Source of the DNA: Tyzzerella sp. UBA1042
GTDB taxonomy: Bacteria; Bacillota; Clostridia; Lachnospirales; Anaerotignaceae
Direction: 5' to 3'
Assembly: GCA_002316675.1 (NCBI GenBank)
Contig: DCDZ01000032.1
Coordinates: 10,610-19,264, forward strand
Length of the DNA stretch: 8,655 nt
Notes under the pieces: model-generated
What the model was told of the DNA's origin: nothing
What the model saw: the letters and a program-made list of their open reading frames with translations, nothing else
The model's database searches: none
Shown: in pieces, positions 1 through 5,041 of the stretch
Position numbering within the stretch: position 1 is the stretch's first letter
Layout: the number at the start of each line of letters is the position of its first letter
Translations under genes and position numbers: made by a program

Positions 1-225
1 CCAGTGTTGCAGTCGCCAGTGTTGTAGTCGCCAGCGTTCCGGTTGCCAGTGTTCCGGTCGCCAGTGTTCCGGTCGCCAGTGTTCCGGTCGCCAGTGTTCC
101 GGTCGCCAGCGTTCCAGTCGCCAGTGTTGTAGTCGCCAGTGTTGCAGTCGCCAGTGTTCCGGTTGCCAGCGTTCCAGTCGCCAGCGTTCCGGTTGCCAGT
201 GTTCCGGTTGCCAGTGTTGCAAAGC
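1..225 (-). repeat. 15-bp tandem repeat, about 15 units, coding
   Basis: The plus strand reads as head-to-tail 15-mers such as ccagtgttccggtcg from base 1 to 210, with a decayed unit at 211-225. Variation is confined to a few positions: ccggt/gcagt/gtagt/ccagt, agt/agc, tcg/ttg. Four consecutive units (46-105) are identical. The repeat is exactly in phase with the minus-strand pentapeptides, so this is a coding repeat. The identical run suggests recent slippage or expansion. Confidence 0.95.
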
Positions 226-536
226 CCGGTGCAATCTTTTCCTTCGTTGACAATGGTTAGTAGCTCGCACCAAGGGATTTCGCGCAAAATAGCTATCTTA
301 TTAGTAACACTCTTGTTTCCTTCGCTCTCCACCAAATCCAAGGCTTCTACCTCGGCAACCTTGTTATTGTTATTGAAACTATAATAACCAAAGCAGTCGC
401 TTGCCTTTTGGCAAAAGTGGAAGCCTTTGCCGCACATTGAAATATCGCCTGCATGTTCAAATGTTTTGCCTACTTCATATTGAAACCCACGACAAGTCCA
501 ATCGGGGTTAAAAACCTTGTATCCTTTAATACCCAT
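1..536 (-). CDS. DUF7666-like pentapeptide-repeat phage protein (3' end outside window)
   Basis: Start ATG at 536-534 is preceded by AGGAGG at 552-547. 178 codons are visible before the window edge. Residues 1 to about 103 form a compact domain opening MGIKGYKVFNPDWTCRGFQY, with several Cys and aromatic residues; I recall this as the domain now called DUF7666 in phage proteins. From about residue 105 the protein is an uninterrupted series of pentapeptides of form [D/N]-x-N-[T/A]-G, where x is R, W, Y or C. Fourteen regular units follow one degenerate unit (LCNTG). The pattern is closer to the Asn/Gly-rich pentapeptide class than to the A(D/N)LXX class, and an elongated repeat fold is expected. 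It is the last visible gene of the leftward early operon, 43 bp after the membrane-protein gene. Function unknown; a DNA-mimic or structural role would be speculation. Confidence 0.85.
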   Translation of the reverse strand, partial: MGIKGYKVFNPDWTCRGFQYEVGKTFEHAGDISMCGKGFHFCQKASDCFGYYSFNNNNKVAEVEALDLVESEGNKSVTNKIAILREIPWCELLTIVNEGKDCTGLCNTGNRNTGNRNAGDWNAGNRNTGDCNTGDYNTGDWNAGDRNTGDRNTGDRNTGDRNTGNRNAGDYNTGDCNT

Positions 537-579
537 AGTTGACAAACCTCCTGTTTTCTGTTATTTTCAAAGTGATTAT

Positions 580-882
580 TTATGCTTGTCCCCTACTGGA
601 ATTGCCGTTCCGTGGGGACGTTTTTATTTTCTCTATGTATTCCATCGCTTGTGTTACCGACACTACCGCAGCAGACACTATACTAACTGCTTCAATCACT
701 ATCCAGAATAGCGTATTAGGCACGTCTGAGCATTCGAAAGCTACGGCTACCATAAATACAGCCAAGGCGCATAGAAACCACAGGAACAGTATTTTGATGG
801 TATAAAGCATGTCCTTTTTGAATTTGCGCCACATGCGGCGATATGTATTGCGGCTGATTAGTTCGATTTGTTCATTGCTCAC
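580..882 (-). CDS. Small two-span membrane protein of unknown function
   Basis: I choose the GTG at 882-880 because AGGAGG lies at 895-890, seven bases upstream; the upstream in-frame ATG at 927 has no comparable site and would run through the preceding gene. The product is 100 aa. Its basic N-terminus (about 1-22, RNTYRRMWRKFKKD) is followed by a hydrophobic span at about 24-46 (LYTIKILFLWFLCALAVFM) and a second at about 54-75, then a charged tail. The two spans suggest an inner-membrane hairpin. It overlaps the 46-aa zinc-knuckle gene by 11 bp, so the two are probably translated together. No family recognised. A holin or exclusion role is possible from size and topology alone, but early-operon placement argues against a lysis gene. 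Confidence 0.75.
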   Translation of the reverse strand: MSNEQIELISRNTYRRMWRKFKKDMLYTIKILFLWFLCALAVFMVAVAFECSDVPNTLFWIVIEAVSIVSAAVVSVTQAMEYIEKIKTSPRNGNSSRGQA

Positions 883-1012
883 GCTTCCCCCTCCTTTCCC
901 TTCTGTACTTCGGGCATAAATACCCATGCGACGTATCGGTTATGTTTGCTATGTTCCACTTGTTTCCACAATCAGAACAACATATGTAACGGAATTGGGG
1001 ACGGGTTCTCAT
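872..1012 (-). CDS. 46-aa zinc-ribbon-like protein with an incomplete second knuckle
   Basis: ATG at 1012-1010 overlaps the TGA of the upstream 61-aa gene (ATGA), a classic coupled start; the stop TGA is at 874-872. The product begins MRTRPQFRYICCSDCGNKWN. A CxxC knuckle (C12-S-D-C15) is followed 17 residues later by C33-P-K-Y36, then a basic tail (RRERRGKREQ). Short phage proteins of this type normally carry CxxC...CxxC and are expected to bind zinc. Here the fourth ligand position is Tyr (codon TAC), one transition from Cys TGC. Zinc binding may be weakened, or C11 or H29 may substitute. Conserved architecture, coupled start and a gap-free operon support it being a real gene. Function unknown. 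Confidence 0.7.
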   Translation of the reverse strand: MRTRPQFRYICCSDCGNKWNIANITDTSHGYLCPKYRRERRGKREQ

Positions 1013-1194
1013 ATCTGGTCACCCAGCCCATACCGTTTCGCCTGCCGTAAATACTCAGCTTCTTTCAGCATGTCGGCAACCGATTTGTACGGGGTGTCAA
1101 ACGATACCTTAGCTACCCGTAACGTCACATCTTCCTTACCTTGCTTGTCCATAAATTCAGCGATTTCCGACGGTGTTCCGATTAATAAATACAT
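1009..1194 (-). CDS. 61-aa phage protein of unknown function
   Basis: ATG at 1194-1192 has AAGGAGGG at 1207-1200; the longer reading from 1248 would overlap the previous gene and lacks a ribosome site. The product (MYLLIGTPSEIAEFMDKQGK and onward, ending GLGDQI) is predicted soluble. The first half looks mixed alpha/beta and the second helical (SVADMLKEAEYLRQAKR). Its ribosome site overlaps the stop of the 249-aa gene upstream, and its own stop overlaps the next start (ATGA), so translation is tightly linked on both sides. I do not recognise a family. Confidence 0.75.
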   Translation of the reverse strand: MYLLIGTPSEIAEFMDKQGKEDVTLRVAKVSFDTPYKSVADMLKEAEYLRQAKRYGLGDQI

Positions 1195-1205
1195 ATTAGC
1201 CCTCC

Positions 1206-1955
1206 TTAACTGTAATCTGCTTCTGGCTCTGCTTCTGGCGACACACACTCTTCCATTTCCTTAATATCCAGTTGAATTTTACAGAAACCTCTTTTTAATT
1301 TCAGCAACAAAACCTCAAAGCTGCTCATGTAACGAAGGCTGTTAATGTCAGCGGGCTGTTTGGAATCCATATCCCACTTGCCACCATCAAATTTAGCCCA
1401 GTTACTGATAGGAATCAGAACACTCATTTTTTCATCATGTTCACACTCGAAAATGATGTTTGCTTTCTTTAAATCCGACCAACTGCGACCTTCTTCGTGT
1501 TCTACGGTCATGGTTACTTCTACATCTTCATAGCTGGGCCCATCATCGAAAACGACTTCTAGTCCATTGGTTTCAACTTCCTTGGATACAAAATTGCACC
1601 ACATACCGAATAATTCGGAAACTTTGATAACCCTGCGACTTTCGTCCTCAATCATTAATTCCTTAAAGTTTCCCAACAGCTTTTTGTTATCAACCAACGC
1701 AGTGCTGTTTATAATATCCGACAAGATGGAATCTAACTTAACCAAATGGGTGGAAAAGTCATGGCGGTCAATAGCAGGAATCATAATTTCCTCAACCTTT
1801 TTTTCGATTGCTTTATTCACAGAACCAAAATGTCCGACCAAATTGCTAATAGCCGTGGTCATTCCCTTTTCAAACTGCTCCGCAACGATTTTTTCAAGAG
1901 TTCCATCTGATAGTTTTTCTTGCAATACACCTTTGATGCTTTCTTCTAAATTCAT
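1206..1955 (-). CDS. 249-aa phage protein of unknown function
   Basis: ATG at 1955-1953 is preceded by AAGGAGGTG, which itself forms the last codons of the upstream gene; only 2 bp separate that stop from this start. Residues about 1-60 look helical (MNLEESIKGVLQEKLSDGT, later VNKAIEKKVEEIMIPAID). The centre is acidic and beta-rich (about 130-200, with VFDDGPSYEDVEVTMTVEHE). The C-terminus is acidic (EECVSPEAEPEADYS). No transmembrane segment or signal peptide. No catalytic motif seen. The helical N-terminus suggests oligomerisation, but this is a guess. Its place in the early operon implies a role soon after induction or infection. Confidence 0.85.
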   Translation of the reverse strand: MNLEESIKGVLQEKLSDGTLEKIVAEQFEKGMTTAISNLVGHFGSVNKAIEKKVEEIMIPAIDRHDFSTHLVKLDSILSDIINSTALVDNKKLLGNFKELMIEDESRRVIKVSELFGMWCNFVSKEVETNGLEVVFDDGPSYEDVEVTMTVEHEEGRSWSDLKKANIIFECEHDEKMSVLIPISNWAKFDGGKWDMDSKQPADINSLRYMSSFEVLLLKLKRGFCKIQLDIKEMEECVSPEAEPEADYS

Positions 1956-1957
1956 TC

Positions 1958-2548
1958 TTACACCTCCTTAATTTTCAATTCCCCTGTGATGCCAAGCTTC
2001 TCCTTGATTTCGTCCATGGTCATGACGGTTACTTCGGGACGCTGCCAGATGGTGGTAAGGTTGTTTTCGTCGCACCATTCCTCTAACACTTCTGCGGTTG
2101 ATGTGCAGATGCGCATGAAGTCAAGTTCCTCTCTACAATTGCTTGTAAAATCTTCATTCAAATTGTGATCGTCGCCCCAATATTGTTCGCCATCTGCATT
2201 TCTGAACTTTCCGCAAAGAAAAATATATCTTTCGTCGCTGCGATCAATCCCCACCATGCCATCCCTCAAATCAGCTTTGGTGAATTCATGTTGCATGAAG
2301 TCTGACCAGTTGAGGATGGTGTAGCCTTCATTTTCTGCGGTATTGAACGGCCCAAACCTTCCTTCATTGAATAAGTAAGCCGTTTTTTCCTTATAAGTAC
2401 TCCAATTAAAAACTTTTGTGTATAACGTGTGGTCTATCCATTTCCTCCCCGCCTTGTGCATCACTCGGCGGAAATCTTTCGCCTCTTCCTCGGTCTTGCA
2501 GTGCATGGCGTATTTGCCGCGGTAATCGTTGATGTTGAATTTTTTCAT
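1958..2548 (-). CDS. 196-aa phage protein (KKFNINDYRGKYAMHC type), unknown function
   Basis: ATG at 2548-2546 has AAGGAGGT just upstream. The N-terminus MKKFNINDYRGKYAMHCKTE and the following segment (EEAKDFRRVMHKAGRKW, then YTILNWSDFM at about 75-86) match a pattern I recall from many Clostridia siphophage early proteins annotated only as hypothetical. The protein is soluble, rich in aromatic and acidic residues, with scattered Cys (C17, C112, C138, C148, C158) but no CxxC pair. The C-terminus (VMTMDEIKEKLGITGELKIK) looks like a small helical module; similar tails follow phage early-protein cores. No enzymatic motif identified. Confidence 0.85.
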   Translation of the reverse strand: MKKFNINDYRGKYAMHCKTEEEAKDFRRVMHKAGRKWIDHTLYTKVFNWSTYKEKTAYLFNEGRFGPFNTAENEGYTILNWSDFMQHEFTKADLRDGMVGIDRSDERYIFLCGKFRNADGEQYWGDDHNLNEDFTSNCREELDFMRICTSTAEVLEEWCDENNLTTIWQRPEVTVMTMDEIKEKLGITGELKIKEV

Positions 2549-2558
2549 ATATACCTCC

Positions 2559-2876
2559 TTAGGATGCTTGTCCCTTCATTAGTTTCGCCGTGGCTTCGTT
2601 TGATATAGCAGCCATTTGAAACAACGTGCTTTTTACCATTGCAAGCTCTTTTTCTAACTGTTCGATACGGCGGTCTTTGGCTCTGAGGGCAAAGGCACTG
2701 CACCCCTCAAAATCTAAATTTTCTCTTTCCAGTCCCTCTATGTAATCCAGTTGGAAGTGGTCAGTGCCACGGAAAGTCTTAATTTGCTTCTCTGCCAGCC
2801 ATTTATTGATAGTTTTTACATCTTTGCCCCAACGGGCGGCTAGGTCTTTCTTTGTTAGGAAGGTGTGGTCTTTCAC
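2559..2876 (-). CDS. HTH DNA-binding protein with C-terminal coiled coil
   Basis: The start is GTG at 2876-2874, overlapping the TGA of the antirepressor gene (GTGA); the ribosome site is a weak AGGGG, consistent with coupling. Residues about 5-40 (FLTKKDLAARWGKDVKTINKW followed by a short wing) read as a MerR/excisionase-like helix-turn-helix with Trp-containing recognition region. Residues about 65-90 (AKDRRIEQLEKELAMVKSTL) form a leucine-heptad coiled coil, suggesting a dimer. At 105 aa it is larger than Xis proteins and smaller than most regulators. It probably regulates or organises DNA in the early programme; the exact role is unknown. Confidence 0.8.
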   Translation of the reverse strand: MKDHTFLTKKDLAARWGKDVKTINKWLAEKQIKTFRGTDHFQLDYIEGLERENLDFEGCSAFALRAKDRRIEQLEKELAMVKSTLFQMAAISNEATAKLMKGQAS

Positions 2877-3583
2877 ACTACATCACCCCTGTTTGCCGCA
2901 TTAATCAGCAGCTGCAAATTATTATCCGGCACCCAATTTTTCAGGTAATGCTTTGCTTCGGCAAATTTAGCTACTGGCGTATTGCTATAAGCATTGATAT
3001 TGAAAAATTCCTTGTAGTCGTGACCGATTGCACGGAATACTTTGCTGCCAAGTTTGTTATAGGCATCACTCCCGATGCCGCCCAAGATAGTGGCTGCTCG
3101 GCTTTTACGGATGCATTCAATTTCTCTAGCTTGTCCATGGTCTACGGTCATGGTGTTTTTGAGTAATTTCACATCCTGCTGCACCTCTTGTAACTTGCGG
3201 TCGTGCATGAGGATGGCTTTCATTTCGGTTGACATACCGTCCAGTAATAAATCATGTTTTTTAAAATAGGTATCCACCAGAATCTCGTATACTTCCCATG
3301 CTCTGTCGGTGCCTAATGATTTCGCATGAAGTAATGCGCCTTTTTCTGTCCAGAGGTAGAGTTTGGAAGCATTTTTTGAACCTAAATCAATTTGAGTTTG
3401 GTTTATAAATTCCCTCTTTTCATCCCCCTCAAGGCAATAAAAATGTTTGCCCTCGATGTATCTCTCTTTGTTTCTGTTGAAATTATTTGTTATGGCCTGA
3501 GTAGTTGTTGCATATTCCTCAGCCAAAACAGCCGTGGTCATTACTCTTTGATTTTCTCTTTCAATTACGGTTAGTTGGTTCAT
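2873..3583 (-). CDS. ORF6N/ORF6C-domain antirepressor-type protein
   Basis: I choose the ATG at 3583-3581 (MNQLTVIERENQ) because AAAGGAGG lies immediately upstream; the longer form would translate the ribosome site. The product is 236 aa. Residues about 5-105 match the ORF6N domain (KilA-N superfamily): ENQRVMTTAVLAEEYATTT, then FNRNKERYIEGKHFYCLEG and LYLWTEKGALLHAKSLGTD. After a linker, residues about 115-232 match ORF6C, including the segment IRKSRAATILGGIGSDAYNK. Proteins of this pairing are common phage antirepressors or early DNA-binding regulators. It follows the Cro-sized gene with a 1-bp gap. Regulation of lysogeny is inferred from the family and neighbours. Confidence 0.88.
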   Translation of the reverse strand: MNQLTVIERENQRVMTTAVLAEEYATTTQAITNNFNRNKERYIEGKHFYCLEGDEKREFINQTQIDLGSKNASKLYLWTEKGALLHAKSLGTDRAWEVYEILVDTYFKKHDLLLDGMSTEMKAILMHDRKLQEVQQDVKLLKNTMTVDHGQAREIECIRKSRAATILGGIGSDAYNKLGSKVFRAIGHDYKEFFNINAYSNTPVAKFAEAKHYLKNWVPDNNLQLLINAANRGDVV

Positions 3584-3584
3584 T

Positions 3585-3779
3585 CTATTCCTCCTTTTCA
3601 TCTTCAAAAAACAGCCACCAATTTACATTTAGTGCTTTGCCTATGATTTTGGCGGCATCAACTGTTAAACTTCTTTCGCCGCAAGAGTATTTGAGCAGTG
3701 TTCTATATTTGATGCCCGTTTGCTCGCTTAACTGTTTTGCGGTTATTTCTTTATGTTTCAATATCTTGTTTAATTTCAT
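3585..3779 (-). CDS. Cro-like XRE-family HTH regulator
   Basis: 64 aa, ATG at 3779-3777 after AGGAGGATGATT. The whole protein is one XRE helix-turn-helix fold: ITAKQLSEQTGIKYRTLLKY provides the two core helices and LTVDAAKIIGKALNVNWWLF the following pair. The last codons (GAA AAG GAG GAA TAG) contain the ribosome site for the antirepressor gene. As the first gene of the block left of the 73-aa gene it occupies a Cro-like position, and probably represses either the ImmR-type gene or its own operon. I found no good leftward promoter directly upstream, so it may depend on the strong promoter at 4586-4558 through readthrough. Confidence 0.85.
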   Translation of the reverse strand: MKLNKILKHKEITAKQLSEQTGIKYRTLLKYSCGERSLTVDAAKIIGKALNVNWWLFFEDEKEE

Positions 3780-3797
3780 AAATCATCCTCCTACATC

Positions 3798-3826
3798 TTG
3801 TGCTTTTCCACGAATTGTGGTAAAAT
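3798..3826 (+). promoter_or_regulatory. Sigma-A-type promoter for the 73-aa gene, with palindrome in spacer
   Basis: -35 TTGTGC (3798-3803), 17-bp spacer, -10 TAAAAT (3821-3826), pointing right at the gene starting at 3898. The spacer contains the imperfect palindrome CCACGAATTGTGG (3808-3820), which shares the CACGAA half with the operators upstream of the repressor gene, so repressor control is possible. Confidence 0.55.
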
Positions 3827-3845
3827 AAGTAAATCAAATACTTGC

Positions 3846-3867
3846 GCCTGTTCGTGTGTGGACAGGC
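3846..3867 (+). promoter_or_regulatory. Leader hairpin of the 73-aa gene
   Basis: gcctgttcg (3846-3854) pairs with tggacaggc (3859-3867) around a TGTG loop, giving nine pairs including two G-U. The wobbles pair only in plus-strand RNA. It lies 17 nt upstream of the AAGGAGGG ribosome site (3885-3892), so it is a possible stability or translational-control element. Confidence 0.4.
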
Positions 3868-3897
3868 ATGTGAAATAATTATGGAAGGAGGGATACA

Positions 3898-4119
3898 ATG
3901 TATACTTTTCGCTTTACATATGATGATGGAAACGTAATACTGTGCTCTGACGTTTCGAGCGCTACCTATCCAAATGGCGGCGTAATTTCCATGGTTAAGG
4001 ATGATGAAATCCTTGCTCATAACTTTAGCACCGGGAAACAGTATTGCCTGCACGGACAAGGAGTAAATTATGCCGTTAGTCATAATGGCCTAAGAAGCAT
4101 TACAATTGAAAAACAATGA
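3898..4119 (+). CDS. 73-aa protein of unknown function, opposed to the early operon
   Basis: ATG at 3898 follows AAGGAGGG with 5-nt spacing. The product (MYTFRFTYDDGNVILCSDVS to ...ITIEKQ) is predicted to be a small all-beta soluble protein: alternating hydrophobic strands with turns at DDGN, YPNGG and STGK. No signal peptide or membrane span. It has its own promoter (3798-3826), leader hairpin and an intrinsic terminator just past its stop (4129-4165). Its stop abuts the stop of the convergent 39-aa gene with no gap. Leftward genes lie on both sides, so it is a self-contained, moron-like insert. Family not recognised; expression in the lysogen is an inference. Confidence 0.75.
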   Translation: MYTFRFTYDDGNVILCSDVSSATYPNGGVISMVKDDEILAHNFSTGKQYCLHGQGVNYAVSHNGLRSITIEKQ

Positions 4120-4239
4120 TTAAATTGATACCTCTATGTTTACCCGAGCATAGGGGTAATTTTTTGCGAATCCCTCAATGATGTTAAATATTTCCTGTAA
4201 TTCACAATCTTTAGCTCGTATTGTTAGTGTTATTTCCAT
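4120..4239 (-). CDS. 39-aa small protein downstream of the xis-like gene
   Basis: ATG at 4239-4237 has a strong TAAGGAGG ribosome site whose TAA is the stop of the xis-like gene; spacing is 5-6 nt. The reading frame gives MEITLTIRAKDCELQEIFNI plus 19 more residues ending VNIEVSI, then TAA at 4122-4120. Pattern beta-alpha-beta (EITLTIRA, a helix around ELQEIFNIIEGFAKNY, RVNIEVSI), a plausible miniature ferredoxin-like half or dimerisation unit. Its coding region contains, on the other strand, the terminator of the 73-aa gene. Function unknown. Confidence 0.6.
   Translation of the reverse strand: MEITLTIRAKDCELQEIFNIIEGFAKNYPYARVNIEVSI
4129..4165 (+). terminator. Rho-independent terminator of the 73-aa gene
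   Basis: tacctctatg (4129-4138) pairs with cataggggta (4149-4158), including one G-U, around a 10-nt loop, and is followed by six T (4160-4165). Leftward RNA would have only a weak U tract (atcaattta), so the element should stop rightward but not leftward transcripts. Confidence 0.75.
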
Positions 4240-4249
4240 ATGTTCCTCC

Positions 4250-4435
4250 TTATAAAGTTTTTATAACAACTCTGTTTTCGGCTAAGAATCTCTGTAAATC
4301 CTCCTCGCTAATGCGCACTGTTTTCGTGCCGCCAAGCCTTGTTGCTCCAAGCTTTCCACCTCTAATCCACTCCCGAATAGTGCGTTCTGACACTTTTAAG
4401 AGGTCTGCCACCTCGAAAGTCGTATAAAATTTCAA
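4250..4435 (-). CDS. Excisionase-family HTH protein (Xis-like)
   Basis: 61 aa, starting at TTG 4435-4433 with AAAGGGGTG upstream; no ATG or GTG alternative fits. The protein is a single MerR-type winged HTH of the excisionase family: FYTTFEVADLLKVSERTIRE (helix-turn-helix), W23, then the wing RGGKLGATRLGGTKTVRI and the helix SEEDLQRFLAENR. Such proteins bend DNA at att sites and promote excision, and in ICEBs1 xis is divergent from immR exactly as here. It is the first gene after the strong leftward promoter at 4586-4558, with a 5' leader of about 115 nt. A purely regulatory role cannot be excluded. Confidence 0.8.
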   Translation of the reverse strand: MKFYTTFEVADLLKVSERTIREWIRGGKLGATRLGGTKTVRISEEDLQRFLAENRVVIKTL

Positions 4436-4492
4436 TTTTTCACCCCTTTTCTATTGCTTTTCGTCGGTTTTCGTGCTATTATCAATTTGCGA

Positions 4493-4516
4493 TATTAAAA
4501 ATAGTATTAAAAATAG
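4493..4516. repeat. Two tandem copies of a 12-mer in the xis leader
   Basis: tattaaaaatag occurs twice without a gap (4493-4504 and 4505-4516), in the AT-rich untranslated leader between the operators and the xis-like gene. Role unknown. Confidence 0.6.
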
Positions 4517-4557
4517 ACTTAAAGCATTTGTTACACGAATTTCGTGCTTATGACGTT

Positions 4558-4586
4558 ATTATATACTCTGTTTTCGTACACGTCAA
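4558..4586 (-). promoter_or_regulatory. Strong leftward early promoter
   Basis: Minus strand: -35 TTGACG (4586-4581), 17-bp spacer, -10 TATAAT (4563-4558); start expected near 4551. It drives the xis-like gene, the 39-aa gene and, by readthrough, probably the early operon. Operators lie in its spacer and on both sides, so it should be off in the lysogen. Confidence 0.85.
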
Positions 4587-4612
4587 TAGCTTTTGCACGG
4601 TTTTCGTATTAT
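4583..4612 (+). promoter_or_regulatory. Possible repressor-gene promoter
   Basis: Candidate -35 TCAATA (4583-4588), 18-bp spacer, -10 TATTAT (4607-4612), start near 4619. The -35 matches poorly (3/6). If correct, it is back-to-back with the leftward promoter, sharing -35 bases, and one operator (4596-4608) covers its spacer and -10, giving autoregulation. Confidence 0.35.
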
Positions 4613-4638
4613 TTTGATGCTTTTGTGGAGGTATCACA

Positions 4639-5037
4639 ATGGATACGGTAGATAGAATCATAAAACTTATGGAAAATCACCAAATGAAGCAAGCCGATTT
4701 AGCCAGAGTGGCCGGGGCAAGAAGTAGTTCGGTAAGTGATTGGCTGAATAGGAAGAGTACATCCTACACCAAGTATCTGGATAAAATTGCAACCCATTTT
4801 GGCGTGACAGTAGATTACTTATTAACAGGAAAAGAGCCAGAACCAACCGTAACCGTAATGGATGAAGAAGATAATATTGTTGTTTTGGATGACGAAACTT
4901 TGGAATTAATAGACAGCTTACGTTCTAAGCCTGAAATGAAAATGCTATTCTCCGTAAGCAAAAATGCAACAACAGAGGATATTATAAAAGCGGTGAAAAT
5001 TATTGAAGCATTAAGGGACGATAGTCAAGGACGGTGA
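4639..5037 (+). CDS. ImmR-type XRE-family phage repressor
   Basis: 132 aa; ATG at 4639 after GTGGAGGT with 8-nt spacing. Residues about 5-65 form an XRE HTH: IIKLMENHQMKQADLARVAG, then ARSSSVSDWLNRKSTSYTKY and LDKIATHFGVTVDYLLTGKE. An acidic linker follows (about 75-90), then a C-terminal helical segment (residues about 97-128) containing MLFSVSKNATTEDIIKAVKI, typical of this repressor type. There is no S24/LexA peptidase domain, so RecA-type self-cleavage is not expected; inactivation should come from the ImmA-type protease encoded 4 bp downstream. It most likely binds the CACGAA-type operators upstream and silences the leftward promoter. Confidence 0.9.
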   Translation: MDTVDRIIKLMENHQMKQADLARVAGARSSSVSDWLNRKSTSYTKYLDKIATHFGVTVDYLLTGKEPEPTVTVMDEEDNIVVLDDETLELIDSLRSKPEMKMLFSVSKNATTEDIIKAVKIIEALRDDSQGR

Positions 5038-5041
5038 TGCT

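Larger units (their letters stand above)
4453..4608. promoter_or_regulatory. Array of 13-bp repressor operators
   Basis: Sites: ATTGCTTTTCGTC (4453-4465, weak), GTCGGTTTTCGTG (4463-4475), CACGAATTTCGTG (4534-4546, perfect 6+1+6 palindrome), CTCTGTTTTCGTA (4566-4578) and CACGGTTTTCGTA (4596-4608). Centres of the last three are 32 and 30 bp apart, about three helical turns, placing them on one face. They fall just past the leftward start, in its -10/-35 spacer, and just upstream of its -35. Likely bound by the adjacent ImmR-type protein; binding itself is inference. Confidence 0.65.

Noticed and set aside
1..225. CRISPR array or iteron origin
   Set aside because: Units of 15 bp are contiguous with no spacers and exactly in codon phase with a protein; no replication initiator gene nearby.
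139..384. Plus-strand reading frame through the 15-bp repeats (LPVFRLPVFRLP-type)
   Set aside because: It is the complement of the pentapeptide-repeat gene; it has no ribosome site and its periodicity is explained by the minus-strand protein.
539..805. Plus-strand 88-aa frame
   Set aside because: Antisense shadow of the membrane-protein gene, no ribosome site, opposite to a continuous operon.
1567..1971. Plus-strand 134-aa frame
   Set aside because: Lies wholly opposite the 249-aa gene, which has a strong ribosome site and tight operon spacing.
3780..3897. Dedicated leftward promoter for the Cro-like operon
   Set aside because: No minus-strand -35/-10 pair with acceptable match and spacing was found; left unassigned rather than forced.
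3751..4083. Minus-strand 110-aa frame linking the Cro-like region and the 73-aa gene
   Set aside because: Overlaps the start of the Cro-like gene and the well-signalled plus-strand 73-aa gene; no ribosome site, odd His/Cys-rich composition.
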